From contig JBBILX010000007.1 in NCBI GenBank assembly GCA_037444685.1, positions 124,001-188,000 on the forward strand: DNA of 64,000 nt, read 5' to 3'. A model generated the notes under the pieces. That model was not told the DNA's origin. It saw only the letters and a list, made by a program, of their open reading frames with translations, and did no database searches. Shown in pieces: positions 26,361 through 37,376 of the stretch. Source of the stretch: UBA964 sp037444685 (lineage in GTDB: Bacteria; Pseudomonadota; Gammaproteobacteria; Steroidobacterales; Steroidobacteraceae). Position 1 is the stretch's first letter. Every line of letters starts with the position of its first letter. Both the position numbers and the translations under genes were made by a program.

Positions 26361-27584
26361 ATGGAAGTCTATCTGGTCGGCGGCGCAGTGCGCGATGAAC
26401 TGCTCGGTCGCCCGGTCGGCGAGCGCGACTGGGTCGTCGTCGGCGCGACGCCGGCCGAGCTCGAAGCCCGGGGCTACCGCCCCGTGGGCCGCGACTTCCC
26501 GGTCTTCCTGCATCCGCTAACGCACGAGGAGTACGCGCTCGCACGTCTCGAACGCAAGGTCGCTCCCGGCTATCGGGGTTTCGTCGCCGAGTTTGCGCCG
26601 ACGGTGACGCTCGAGGACGACCTGCGGCGGCGTGACCTGACGATCAACGCGATCGCGCGCGCCATGGACGGGCGGCTGGTCGACCCGTATGGCGGCCAGC
26701 GCGACCTCGAGGCCCGCCTGCTCCGCCACGTCTCGCCGGCCTTCGTCGAAGATCCAGTGCGCATCCTGCGCGTTGCGCGCTTCGCCGCGCGCTTCGCGCC
26801 GCTCGGCTTCCGCGTCGCGCCGGAGACTCTGGAGCTCATGCGTCGCATGGTCGACGGCGGCGAGATCGATGCGCTCGTCCCAGAGCGCGTCTGGCGCGAG
26901 ACCGACAGAGCGCTCGCCGAGCCGGGACCCGATGCGTTCGTGACCGTGCTGCGTGACTGTGGCGCCCTCGCGCGACTGATGCCGGAGGTCGATGCGCTGT
27001 TCGGCGTGCCGCAGCCGCCGCGCTGGCATCCGGAGATCGACACCGGCGCTCACCTGCTGCTCGCGCTGCGCATCGCCGCACAGCGCGCCACCGGCCCGCT
27101 CGTCTGCTTTGCGCTGCTCGCGCACGATACGGGCAAGGCCTTGACACCCGCGTCGATGCTGCCGAGTCATCCCGGACACGAAACCGCGGGCCTTTCGCGC
27201 GTCGAGTCGCTGTGCGACCGCCTGCGCGTGCCGGTCGCCTACCGCGAGCTCGCGCGCCTCGCGACGCGCTTCCACACCCACGTGCACCGGGCACTCGAAC
27301 TGCGCGCGACTAACGTGCTCGAGCTGTTCGAGCAGGCCGACGCGTTCCGCCGCCCGGAGCGCTTCGACCAGCTGCTCGAAGTCTGCGAATGCGACGCTCG
27401 CGGCCGCGCCGGGCTCGAGGACCGCCCCTACCCGCAGCGCGCGCTGCTCGAGCGCATGCGCGCTGCGGCGGCAGCGGCACAACCGGACAGCGCAGAACGC
27501 GAGCGTCTGCGTGGCCCCGCTTACGGAGAGGCGCTCCGCCGGGCGAGGCTCGCCGCCATCGCGGCCCTGCGCCCCGTCAGATGA
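26361..27584 (+). CDS. cca: CCA tRNA nucleotidyltransferase
   Basis: This enzyme adds or repairs the 3' CCA of tRNAs; the tRNA gene at 45850-45922 lacks encoded CCA, so it is needed here. The 407-residue protein aligns well by eye with E. coli Cca: YLVGGAVRDELLG, DFPVFLHPLTHEEYALARLE, RRDLTINAIA, VEDPVRILRVARFAARFAPL, and an HD domain (LLAHDTGKALTP). The catalytic metal motif of E. coli, Asp21-x-Asp23, reads Glu21-Arg-Asp23 here. The head-to-head neighbour starts 2 bases upstream on the other strand. The stop region overlaps uppP by 8 bases. Confidence 0.95.
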   Translation: MEVYLVGGAVRDELLGRPVGERDWVVVGATPAELEARGYRPVGRDFPVFLHPLTHEEYALARLERKVAPGYRGFVAEFAPTVTLEDDLRRRDLTINAIARAMDGRLVDPYGGQRDLEARLLRHVSPAFVEDPVRILRVARFAARFAPLGFRVAPETLELMRRMVDGGEIDALVPERVWRETDRALAEPGPDAFVTVLRDCGALARLMPEVDALFGVPQPPRWHPEIDTGAHLLLALRIAAQRATGPLVCFALLAHDTGKALTPASMLPSHPGHETAGLSRVESLCDRLRVPVAYRELARLATRFHTHVHRALELRATNVLELFEQADAFRRPERFDQLLEVCECDARGRAGLEDRPYPQRALLERMRAAAAAAQPDSAERERLRGPAYGEALRRARLAAIAALRPVR

Positions 27585-28386
27585 ATACGGCGACGATGAT
27601 TCCCGCCAGCACGAGCCGGTAGATCGTGAACGGCAGCAAGCCGATCCGCGCGATGAATTTCAGGAAGAAGGCGATGCACAGGTAGCCGACGACGGCCGAC
27701 ACGAGCACGCCCGTGACGATCGCCGCCAGCGGTGGCGTCACCGCGGCCTCGCCGGTCGCGAGCTTGAGACCTTCATAACCGCCGGCCATCGCGATACCGG
27801 GCAGCGAAAGCAGGAACGAGAAACGCGCCGCGGCCTCGCGCGTCAGACCGAGCGACAGCGCCACAGTCATCGTAATGCCGGAGCGTGACGTGCCGGGCAC
27901 CAGCGCAAGCGCCTGACCGCAGCCGATCAGCAGCGCCTCGCCCGCGGTCAGTCCCGTCTCCTGCCGGTTGCGGCGTCCGAACCGGTCGGCGAGATACAGC
28001 ACGACGCCGAACACGGCGAGTTGGAAGGCGACGACGAACGGACTGCGCAGGTGCTCCTCGATGAAGTCCGCGAAGGTCAGTCCAGCGAGGCCGACCGGGA
28101 TCGAGCCGACGAGCAGATTGACGGCGAGGCGGCCCGCGGGGTCGTGGCGATCTCCGGCGACGAAACGTAGCAGGCCGGTGATGAGTGGCTTGAGATCGGC
28201 TCGGAAATACGTAAACACGGCGAGCAGCGTGCCGACGTGCAGCGCAACGTCAAAGGCGAGTCCCTGGTCCTCCCAGCCGACGAACCGCGGCAGCAGAACG
28301 AGGTGGCCTGAGCTCGAGATCGGCAGGAACTCCGCGAGTCCCTGGATCATCGCGAGTATCGCAGCCTGCCACCATTCCATGTCCAT
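27577..28386 (-). CDS. uppP: undecaprenyl-diphosphatase UppP
   Basis: UppP (BacA) dephosphorylates undecaprenyl pyrophosphate in the inner membrane, recycling the lipid carrier for cell-wall precursors; overproduction confers bacitracin resistance. The 269-residue protein is almost entirely hydrophobic with about eight membrane segments. Both catalytic motifs are present: QGLAEFLPISSSGHLVL (about residues 15-31) and PGTSRSGITMTVALSLGL (about 165-182). It sits 20 bases after the MidA-like methyltransferase gene on the same strand. Confidence 0.95.
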   Translation of the reverse strand: MDMEWWQAAILAMIQGLAEFLPISSSGHLVLLPRFVGWEDQGLAFDVALHVGTLLAVFTYFRADLKPLITGLLRFVAGDRHDPAGRLAVNLLVGSIPVGLAGLTFADFIEEHLRSPFVVAFQLAVFGVVLYLADRFGRRNRQETGLTAGEALLIGCGQALALVPGTSRSGITMTVALSLGLTREAAARFSFLLSLPGIAMAGGYEGLKLATGEAAVTPPLAAIVTGVLVSAVVGYLCIAFFLKFIARIGLLPFTIYRLVLAGIIVAVFI

Positions 28387-28406
28387 CGATCGATCTCCTC
28401 ATGCTC

Positions 28407-29603
28407 TCAGAGCGAAGCGCGCAGGTCCTGCAGCCGCGCACCGCGCGGCGCTCGGTTCCAGCCGCGCGTCAGAACCATCACCTTGACCGCCTCGCCCATC
28501 TCACCGGGCAGCAGCAATCGCTTGACTCCCTGCAGCTGCGCGAACCAGCGCGCTCCGCTGGCGGGTTCGCCCTCGACGAGGCGCTCGATCCCGAGCGAGA
28601 GCAGGAACGCCGCCTGTGTCGCGAATGCCGCCACCTCCAGCCCAGCCGCCTCCGCGGCCTCCGCGATGCGCGTGAAGTCGACCCAGGCGGTAATGTCCGT
28701 GAGCCCGGGATAACGGAACGGATCGTCGTGCGCGCGCTGTCGAAAATGGCAGCGCAGCGTCCCCGAAACACGCTGCGGGTGATAATAATGGCGCCGCGGC
28801 AGTCCGTAGTCGACGAGGATCACGGCTCCGCGCTCGAGCGCGCCGCCGAGCTCCGCGACCCAGGCCGCGGCACGCGGGCAGAGCTCGCCGCAGTAACCCT
28901 CCGGCAGCTTGTCCACGACGCCCTCGAGCAGCCGGTGGACTTCGGCCAGCCACGCGGCATCGGCGGGATCGTCGGGGTCGGGCGCGCGCGCGGCCCACCG
29001 CAGCCCCTCCGCGCCGACCGCGACCCCGAGGCGCTGCGGCCGCCCGCCGATCATTATGAAGCGGTCGCAGGGAAGCGCATCGAGCAGTTCGTTGGCGAAG
29101 ATCACCCCGACGTGGCGGTCCGGTGGCCGGTCAAGCCAGCGCGCGCGTCTGAACGCCGTGCCGTCGCGACCAATCTCCTCGCGCTGCCGGGCGCGCAGAT
29201 CGGCGCTGACTTCGAGCAGCGAGTACGGCACGTCGCGATAGCCGAGGGTGCCGAGTTCGTGCAGCACGACGCGCGCGAAACGGCCCGACCCGGGACCGGC
29301 TTCTAGCACGCCGCCACCGGTCGCCTCGAGCACCTCAGCGAACTGGCGCGCGAACGTGCGCGCGAACAGATCCGAGATCTCCGGCGCCGTGACGAAGTCG
29401 CCGCCAGCGCCGAACTTGGTCGCGCCCGCGCTGTAGTAACCGAGACCGGGCGCATAGAGCGCAGCGTCCATGTACTCGTCGAAAGCGAGCCAGCCGCCGG
29501 CGCGATCGATGCGCGCGCGCAGCTCCGCCTCCATGCGCGCCACGTGCGCGCGCTCCGCGGCACCGAGCTCGGGCAACGTTGTCGGCGTGCACGGCGTCGT
29601 CAT
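28407..29603 (-). CDS. SAM-dependent methyltransferase, MidA/NDUFAF7 family
   Basis: The 398-residue protein matches the MidA/NDUFAF7 family. It has the N-terminal FDEYMDAALYAPGLGYYSAG, the DFVTAPEISDLFARTFARQFAEV block, SAM-binding VLEAGPGSGRFARVVL, FANELLDALPCDRF, and VDYGLPRRHYYHPQR near the C-terminal half. In mitochondria the homologue dimethylates a complex I subunit arginine; the bacterial target is not established. It is divergent from the pteridine reductase gene, with 11 bases between the two start codons. Confidence 0.9.
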   Translation of the reverse strand: MTTPCTPTTLPELGAAERAHVARMEAELRARIDRAGGWLAFDEYMDAALYAPGLGYYSAGATKFGAGGDFVTAPEISDLFARTFARQFAEVLEATGGGVLEAGPGSGRFARVVLHELGTLGYRDVPYSLLEVSADLRARQREEIGRDGTAFRRARWLDRPPDRHVGVIFANELLDALPCDRFIMIGGRPQRLGVAVGAEGLRWAARAPDPDDPADAAWLAEVHRLLEGVVDKLPEGYCGELCPRAAAWVAELGGALERGAVILVDYGLPRRHYYHPQRVSGTLRCHFRQRAHDDPFRYPGLTDITAWVDFTRIAEAAEAAGLEVAAFATQAAFLLSLGIERLVEGEPASGARWFAQLQGVKRLLLPGEMGEAVKVMVLTRGWNRAPRGARLQDLRASL

Positions 29604-29614
29604 AAGCTGCCGCC

Positions 29615-30376
29615 ATGAGTTCGCCGCCCCCAGCCCCGCTTGACGGCAAGGTCGTACTGGTCACGGGTGCGGCACGCCGAGTCGGCGCAGAGATCGCCCG
29701 CGCGCTGCACCGTTGCGGCGCGGCGGTCGCCATCCACTGCAACCGCTCCCGCGCCGACGCCGACCGCCTCGCCGGCGAACTCGAGGCGCTGCGATCCGGC
29801 AGCGCCGTCGTGCTGCAATCGAACCTGCTCGACGCCGGCGCGCCGGCGCGACTCGTCGACGCCACGCTCGCGCGCTACGGTCAGCTCGATATCCTTGTCA
29901 ACAACGCCTCGACGTTCTACGCCACGCCGCTCGGGGAAATCAGCGAGGCGCAGTGGGACGACCTCATCGGTTCGAACCTCAAGGCGCCGCTGTTCCTGTC
30001 GCAGGCGGCGATGACGCCGCTGCGACTCGCGCGCGGCCTCGTCCTCAACATGGTCGACATCCACGGGATGCGCCCGCTGCGCCGCTATCCGGTCTACAGC
30101 GCAGCGAAAGCCGGACTGATCATGCTGACGCGATCGCTGGCGCGGGAGATGGGCCCGCATGTGCGCGTCAACGGCATCGCGCCGGGGCCCGTGATGTGGC
30201 CCGAGGACGGCACGGCCGACGGCGAGCTGCAACGCAAGATCGTCGATCGCACGGCGCTCAAACGCTCGGGTTCCGCGCGGGACATCGCCCGGGCCGCCGT
30301 GTTCTTCGCCACCGAGGCCCCGTTCGTCACCGGACAGATCCTCGCCGTCGACGGCGGCCGCAGTATCGGCTGGTAG
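29615..30376 (+). CDS. pteridine reductase (short-chain dehydrogenase)
   Basis: The 253-residue short-chain dehydrogenase has the PTR1-type cofactor loop TGAARRVG (residues 18-25), in which Arg replaces the usual Gly and favours NADPH. The NNAST motif and the catalytic YPVYSAAKAG follow. The MVDIHGMRPLRRYPVY stretch and the Pro-rich GIAPGPVMWPEDG tail are typical of pteridine reductases. The stop lies 8 bases from that of the convergent folK, which supports a role in pterin or folate metabolism. FolM-like dihydromonapterin reductase is an alternative. Confidence 0.88.
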   Translation: MSSPPPAPLDGKVVLVTGAARRVGAEIARALHRCGAAVAIHCNRSRADADRLAGELEALRSGSAVVLQSNLLDAGAPARLVDATLARYGQLDILVNNASTFYATPLGEISEAQWDDLIGSNLKAPLFLSQAAMTPLRLARGLVLNMVDIHGMRPLRRYPVYSAAKAGLIMLTRSLAREMGPHVRVNGIAPGPVMWPEDGTADGELQRKIVDRTALKRSGSARDIARAAVFFATEAPFVTGQILAVDGGRSIGW

Positions 30377-30384
30377 GGCGCGGC

Positions 30385-30864
30385 TCATAGTTCCACGCGT
30401 TGCATCGCGTGGTCGCGCGGAAAGCGCGCCCAGAGCGCGGCCATGGTCTCCCCCGCGGTGGGATGCCGCAGGTCGGGCGCGATCTCGGCGAGCGGACCGA
30501 GCATGTACGGGCGTCGCAGCAGATCGGGCCGCGGCAGTGTCAGGCCCGGACGCTCGCAGACCAGATCGCCATAGAGCAGGATATCCAGATCCATGCGGCG
30601 CGGCGCCCACTTCGGCGCGTCCCTTGGCCGCCCGCACAGAGCCTCGATGCGCTGCAGTTCGGCGATCACGGACTCGACGGGACGGTCCGTCTCGAAACCC
30701 GCCACAAGATTGACGAAGTCGGGGCCGTCGAAGCCGACCGCGCGGTTCCGCCATGCGCTCGACAGCGTCACGTGGTCGAAGGTCCGTTCGAGCTCGTCGC
30801 GGGCCAGACGCAGGTTGGCGTGCGCGTCGACATTGCTGCCGGCCGCGACGAAGACCCGGGTCAT
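30385..30864 (-). CDS. folK: 6-hydroxymethyl-7,8-dihydropterin pyrophosphokinase
   Basis: FolK transfers pyrophosphate from ATP to 6-hydroxymethyl-dihydropterin in folate synthesis. The 159-residue protein has AAGSNVDAHANLRLA, the LVAGFETDRPVESVIAELQRIE block, and the family signature APRRMDLDILLYGD with the two magnesium-binding Asp residues. LPRPDLLRRPYMLGPLAEIAPD follows. It comes 17 bases after folB in the tsaD-folB-folK run. Confidence 0.95.
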   Translation of the reverse strand: MTRVFVAAGSNVDAHANLRLARDELERTFDHVTLSSAWRNRAVGFDGPDFVNLVAGFETDRPVESVIAELQRIEALCGRPRDAPKWAPRRMDLDILLYGDLVCERPGLTLPRPDLLRRPYMLGPLAEIAPDLRHPTAGETMAALWARFPRDHAMQRVEL

Positions 30865-30881
30865 GCCGTCGTGCGCTCCGT

Positions 30882-31262
30882 TCAGCGGAGATCAGCGCGC
30901 GTGCGTTCGATCGAGACGCCAACGTCCCGCGAGCCGCGGATGGCTCCCGGTTTGTTGATCGAGAGCCGGATCCACTCGACGCCGAACTCCTCGAGCACGA
31001 GCAGTGCGACGCGGTGAGCCAGCGTCTCGACAAGCTGGAACTCCGAGGCGCCGACGTAGGCGATGATCCGTTTGGCGACACGCTTGTAGTCGAGCGTGTC
31101 CTCGACGCGATCGGTGGCGGCCGCGCGGCGGCAGTCGACCGGCAGTTCGAAGTCGATCACCACCTTCTGGCGGATGCGCCGCTCCCAGTCGATGAAGCCG
31201 ATCAGGCACTCGACTTCGAGACCGCGCAGGAAGATCCGGTCGCCGTTCCGTGCTGGATTCAT
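30882..31262 (-). CDS. folB: dihydroneopterin aldolase
   Basis: FolB cleaves 7,8-dihydroneopterin to 6-hydroxymethyl-dihydropterin and glycolaldehyde, one step before FolK. The 126-residue protein starts at the ATG at 31262, whose ATGA overlaps the tsaD stop. It contains IFLRGLEVECLIGFIDWERR, the conserved DYKRVAKRI block and the catalytic region FQLVETLAHRVALLVLEEF. The sequence ends with INKPGAIRGSRDVGVSIERT. Translational coupling to tsaD is likely. Confidence 0.94.
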   Translation of the reverse strand: MNPARNGDRIFLRGLEVECLIGFIDWERRIRQKVVIDFELPVDCRRAAATDRVEDTLDYKRVAKRIIAYVGASEFQLVETLAHRVALLVLEEFGVEWIRLSINKPGAIRGSRDVGVSIERTRADLR

Positions 31263-32299
31263 GGTTGCTGTAGCGTCGCGAGGGGCCATTGGGCGCGAGC
31301 GCGGATCGTGAGCGGCTCGCGCTCGCCGGCGGCGAGCCGCGCGAGCCCGGCCACCGCGATCATCGCCGCGTTGTCGGTGCAGAATTCGAGGCGCGGATAA
31401 TACACGCGCACCCCGCGCCGCTCCGCCCCCGCCGACAGGCCCGCGCGGAGCGCCCGGTTGGCGCTGACGCCGCCGCTGACGACGAGCACCCCGTGACCGG
31501 TCGCGTCGAGCGCGCGCAGCGCCTTGGCGACGAGCGTGTCGACGATCGCCGACTGTACGCTTGCGGCGATGTCCGCTGCACCGACGGCGCCGTCCGCCAC
31601 GGCGCGCCGGACGGCAGTCTTGAGACCAGAGAAGCTGAACTCCAGACCCGGACGATCGAGCATGGGCCTTGGCAGCTCGAGCGCGTCGCGCCGACCGGTC
31701 TCGGCGAGCCGGGCGAGCTCGGGGCCTCCCGGGTAGGGCAGACCGAGCAGCTTGGCGCTCTTGTCGAAGGCCTCGCCAGCGGCATCGTCGCGGGTCTCGC
31801 CGAGCAGCCGGTATCGACCGAGGGCTTCGACCTCGATCAGCATCGTGTGCCCGCCCGAGACCAGCAGCGCCAGATGCGGCAGCGGCGGCGGGTCCGGATC
31901 GAGCGACGGCGCGAACAGATGCCCTTCGAGATGGTGGACGCCGACCGCCGGAACACCCCAGGCGAACGCCAGCGCGCGCCCGAGCGCTGCGCCGGTCAAC
32001 AGGGCGCCGATCAGCCCCGGGCCGGCCGTGAAGGCGACGCCATCGACGGGCGGCGCCCCTGCCTGCCGCGGCGCCAAGCCGCGGCGGCCGGCCGCGGCCG
32101 TCGCGAGGGCGAGCACGCGTTCTATCATCGGCAGCAGCCGCGTCACGTGATCGCGCGAGGCGAGTTCCGGCACGACCCCGCCATACAGGCGGTGCAGGTC
32201 GATCTGGCTGAAGACCTCATGCCCCAGCAGGCCCGCCTCGGCATCGAGCACCGCCACGGCCGTTTCGTCACAGGAAGTCTCGATTGCGAGCACGCGCAT
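31259..32299 (-). CDS. tsaD: tRNA N6-adenosine threonylcarbamoyltransferase TsaD
   Basis: TsaD transfers the threonylcarbamoyl group to A37 of ANN-decoding tRNAs, together with TsaB and TsaE. The 346-residue protein has ASKHA-fold ATPase motifs: LAIETSCDETAVAVLD (residues 4-19), the metal-binding HHLEGHLFAP, LLVSGGHTMLIEV, and VVSGGVSANRALR. The ATG at 32299 starts exactly at the family N-terminus. It is divergent from rpsU, an arrangement common in gammaproteobacteria. Confidence 0.96.
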   Translation of the reverse strand: MRVLAIETSCDETAVAVLDAEAGLLGHEVFSQIDLHRLYGGVVPELASRDHVTRLLPMIERVLALATAAAGRRGLAPRQAGAPPVDGVAFTAGPGLIGALLTGAALGRALAFAWGVPAVGVHHLEGHLFAPSLDPDPPPLPHLALLVSGGHTMLIEVEALGRYRLLGETRDDAAGEAFDKSAKLLGLPYPGGPELARLAETGRRDALELPRPMLDRPGLEFSFSGLKTAVRRAVADGAVGAADIAASVQSAIVDTLVAKALRALDATGHGVLVVSGGVSANRALRAGLSAGAERRGVRVYYPRLEFCTDNAAMIAVAGLARLAAGEREPLTIRARAQWPLATLQQP

Positions 32300-32330
32300 C
32301 GCCGCATCATACCGGCGGGCTCGCGGTGGC

Positions 32331-32359
32331 TTGCGCGGTCGCGGCGGCGTCATTACAAT
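32331..32359 (+). promoter_or_regulatory. sigma-70 promoter of the rpsU-dnaG-rpoD operon
   Basis: TTGCGC (32331-32336) and TACAAT (32354-32359) are separated by 17 bases, close to sigma-70 consensus. Transcription would begin about 58 bases upstream of rpsU. Confidence 0.6.
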
Positions 32360-32423
32360 CCCGCCCCTCGCTCGGTCCGCCCGTCGAGAGAAAATCCAAT
32401 CATTTCAACGGTTTGAGGTTTCG

Positions 32424-32630
32424 ATGCCCAGCGTTCGTGTCCGCGAGAACGAATATTTCGACGCCGCCCTGCGCCGCTTCAAGCGAGCCTGCGAGAAGGC
32501 CGGCGTGCTGACCGAACTGCGACGGCGCGAGTTCTACGAGAAGCCCACTCAGGAGCGGAAGCGCAAGAAGGCGGCCGCCGTCAAGCGGCACCTCAAGCGC
32601 AATGCGCGCAACGTCGCCGCGCCGCGCTGA
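32424..32630 (+). CDS. rpsU: 30S ribosomal protein S21
   Basis: S21 is the small basic 30S protein near the anti-Shine-Dalgarno region, needed for initiation. The 68-residue product begins MPSVRVRENEYFDAALRRFK and has the family core EKAGVLTELRRREFYEKPTQ followed by a very basic tail. A GAGG ribosome-binding site precedes the ATG. It opens the macromolecular synthesis operon (rpsU, yqeY, dnaG, rpoD). Confidence 0.97.
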   Translation: MPSVRVRENEYFDAALRRFKRACEKAGVLTELRRREFYEKPTQERKRKKAAAVKRHLKRNARNVAAPR

Positions 32631-32662
32631 GAGCGCCGCGCCGACACGCCGCGAAGCCGTTC

Positions 32663-33109
32663 GTGACGCTCAAGGAGCGCATCACCGAGGACATGAAGGC
32701 CGCGATGCGGGCCGGGGAGAAGGAACGCCTCGGCGTCATCCGCATGCTGCAGGCCGCCATCAAGCAGCGCGAGGTCGACGAGCGCATCACGCTCGATGAC
32801 GCCCAGGTGCTCGCGGTGCTCGAGAAAATGCTCAAGCAGCGCAAGGAATCGATCGCCCAATACGAATCCGGCGGTCGCGCCGACCTCGTCGCCAAGGAGA
32901 GCGCCGAGATCGCGGTGCTGCAGGCCTACCTGCCCGCCCCGCTCAGCGAAGCCGAACTCGATGCGATCATCGCCAGCGCGATCGCCGAGACCGCAGCCTC
33001 GTCCATCAAGGACATGGGCAAGGTCATGGGTCTGGTCAAGGCCAAGGCCATGGGCCGAGCGGACATGGGCGCCGTCGGCGCCCGAATCAAGGCCCGCCTC
33101 AGCGGCTGA
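32663..33109 (+). CDS. GatB/YqeY domain-containing protein
   Basis: The 148-residue protein is a stand-alone GatB/YqeY domain. The GTG start at 32663 opens TLKERITEDMKAAMRAGEKE, and LGVIRMLQAAIKQREVDE, QRKESIAQYESGGRADL and EIAVLQAYLPAPLSEAEL follow. The domain resembles the tRNA-binding part of GatB, but stand-alone YqeY has no established activity. Its position between rpsU and dnaG is common in gammaproteobacteria. Confidence 0.92.
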   Translation: MTLKERITEDMKAAMRAGEKERLGVIRMLQAAIKQREVDERITLDDAQVLAVLEKMLKQRKESIAQYESGGRADLVAKESAEIAVLQAYLPAPLSEAELDAIIASAIAETAASSIKDMGKVMGLVKAKAMGRADMGAVGARIKARLSG

Positions 33110-33142
33110 ACCGCGCACGCCGCGCGCGGGTAAGCTCCGCAC

Positions 33143-34981
33143 ATGGCGGGGTTGATCCCACAGTCCTTCATCGACGACCTGATCGCGCGAACCGACATCG
33201 TCGAGCTCATCGGCAGTCGCGTGCCGCTCAAGAAGGCCGGGCGCGAGTACCGCGCCTGCTGCCCCTTTCATATGGAGAAGACGCCGTCGTTCTGGGTCAG
33301 TCCCGAGAAGCAGTTCTACCACTGCTTCGGCTGCGGCGCCCACGGCACGGCGCTCGGTTTCCTGATGGACTACGACCGCATGAGCTTTCCCGAGGCGGTC
33401 GAGGAACTCGCACAGCGCGCCGGCGTCGAGATCCCGCGCGAGGCACGCCGCGATGACGCGCGCGCCGTCGCCGAGCCGCTCTATGAGCTCAACGCGCGCG
33501 TGGCGGCCTTCTATGCCGAGCAGCTCGCACGCGATGCGCGTGCCCGCGACTATGCGCAGCGCCGTGGCCTGTCACCGGCCACCCTGCATCAGTTCCAGAT
33601 CGGCTACGCGCCGGATCGCTGGAACGAGGTGCTGGCCCGGTTCGGCGGCAGCGAGCGCGAGCGACGCGCACTCGTCGATGTCGGCCTCGTGATCGAAAGA
33701 GACGCGCGCACTGCGCGCGACGACGAACGTTACTACGACCGCTTCCGCGACCGCTTGATGTTCCCGATCCGCGATGCGCGCGGCCGCGTGATCGCGTTTG
33801 GCGGACGTGTAATCGGTCCGGGCGAGCCGAAATACCTGAACTCGCCGGAGACGACGCTGTTCCACAAGGGGCGCGAGCTCTACGGCCTGTACGAGACGCG
33901 GCGCGGCGAGAGCGGACCGTCGCGCAGCAGGCTGTTGCGACTGCTCGTCGTCGAGGGCTACATGGACGTCGTCCGTCTGCATCAGTCCGACATCCGCTAT
34001 GCCGTCGCGACGCTCGGTACGGCGACCACCCCCGAGCACCTTAAGCGGCTGTTCCGCCTCGTCAGTGAGGTCGTGTTCTGCTTCGACGGCGATCGCGCCG
34101 GCCGTGCCGCCGCGTGGCGCGCGCTCGGCAACGCGCTGCCGGAAGCGCGCGAGGGCCGCGAGATCCGCTTCCTGTTCCTGCCCGAGGGCGAGGACCCCGA
34201 CAGTCTGGTCGGCCGCGAAGGCCGCGAGGCGTTCGAGGCGCGTCTCGGCGATGCACTACCGTTGTCCGAGTACCTGCTGCAGGAACTCGGCGCGCAGTTC
34301 GATCTCGCGCACGCCGACGGGCGCGCGCGTTTCGCGGCGGCCGCCCAGCCGCTGCTCGCCAGGGTTCCGCAGGGGGTATTCCGCGAGTTGCTCGTGGCGC
34401 GTGTCGCCGAGACGATCGGATTGCCGACCGAGCGGCTCGAGCGTCTGTGGGCCGCTGGCGCAGCGGGCGGCAAGCCGCTGGACGAACCGGCTGCCCGGCG
34501 ACACGCCGCGAGGCCCGTCGGAGCGCGGGAGCCTGCGGCGCGTGCCGGCCGCGGCAGTCTCGTGCGCCAGGCCATTCACCTGCTGGTGCAATTCCCGCGC
34601 GCCGCAAATGACGTCGGCGCCGACCTCATCGATGCGCTCGAAGGCCTGCCGCAACCGGGAGTGCCGCTGTTGCGAGAGCTGCTCGCACGGCAGCGCGAGG
34701 ACCCCTGCGTCAGCACGGCGCAGCTGCTGGAACGCTGGCGCGAGCGCGGCGAAGCGGCGCAGCTGGCGCGCCTCGCGCGCACGCCGATTCTGCTCGATGA
34801 TCTGGCCGCCGCGGCGCGTGAACTCGGCACGCTGCTCGAGAAGCTCGCGGACGAAGGCGTTCGCGCACGGCTCGACGAACTGCTCCAGCGGGAGGCCGAG
34901 TTCGGCTGGACGGACGAAGAAAAATCGGAATTTCAAAGACTTATGTCCCGCCGGCGACCACGCCCTGCGCCGCTCGGCTGA
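33143..34981 (+). CDS. dnaG: DNA primase
   Basis: DnaG synthesises RNA primers at the replication fork. The 612-residue protein has the N-terminal zinc ribbon CCPFHMEKTPSF...YHCFGCG (about residues 40-65). The Toprim domain includes VVEGYMDVVRLHQ (conserved Glu) and VFCFDGDRAG (metal-binding DGD). The C-terminal helicase-binding region (about 460-612) is present but weakly conserved. It is in the expected operon position, with rpoD starting 129 bases downstream. Confidence 0.97.
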   Translation: MAGLIPQSFIDDLIARTDIVELIGSRVPLKKAGREYRACCPFHMEKTPSFWVSPEKQFYHCFGCGAHGTALGFLMDYDRMSFPEAVEELAQRAGVEIPREARRDDARAVAEPLYELNARVAAFYAEQLARDARARDYAQRRGLSPATLHQFQIGYAPDRWNEVLARFGGSERERRALVDVGLVIERDARTARDDERYYDRFRDRLMFPIRDARGRVIAFGGRVIGPGEPKYLNSPETTLFHKGRELYGLYETRRGESGPSRSRLLRLLVVEGYMDVVRLHQSDIRYAVATLGTATTPEHLKRLFRLVSEVVFCFDGDRAGRAAAWRALGNALPEAREGREIRFLFLPEGEDPDSLVGREGREAFEARLGDALPLSEYLLQELGAQFDLAHADGRARFAAAAQPLLARVPQGVFRELLVARVAETIGLPTERLERLWAAGAAGGKPLDEPAARRHAARPVGAREPAARAGRGSLVRQAIHLLVQFPRAANDVGADLIDALEGLPQPGVPLLRELLARQREDPCVSTAQLLERWRERGEAAQLARLARTPILLDDLAAAARELGTLLEKLADEGVRARLDELLQREAEFGWTDEEKSEFQRLMSRRRPRPAPLG

Positions 34982-35110
34982 AGCCTTCCGGAATCTGGCG
35001 GCGCCTCGTCTGTCTGAGTATCATTCGCGGTTCACCTGAATGAAGCGCCGGGCGGCCGCGACCCGGTGCCGCGGCCTAGCGCCTCGACCGCATCGGAATA
35101 CCGCCAGACC

Positions 35111-37345
<2,235 letters not shown>

Positions 37346-37376
37346 CGGTGGCCCGCGGGTCCGCGCCCGTCAGAAG

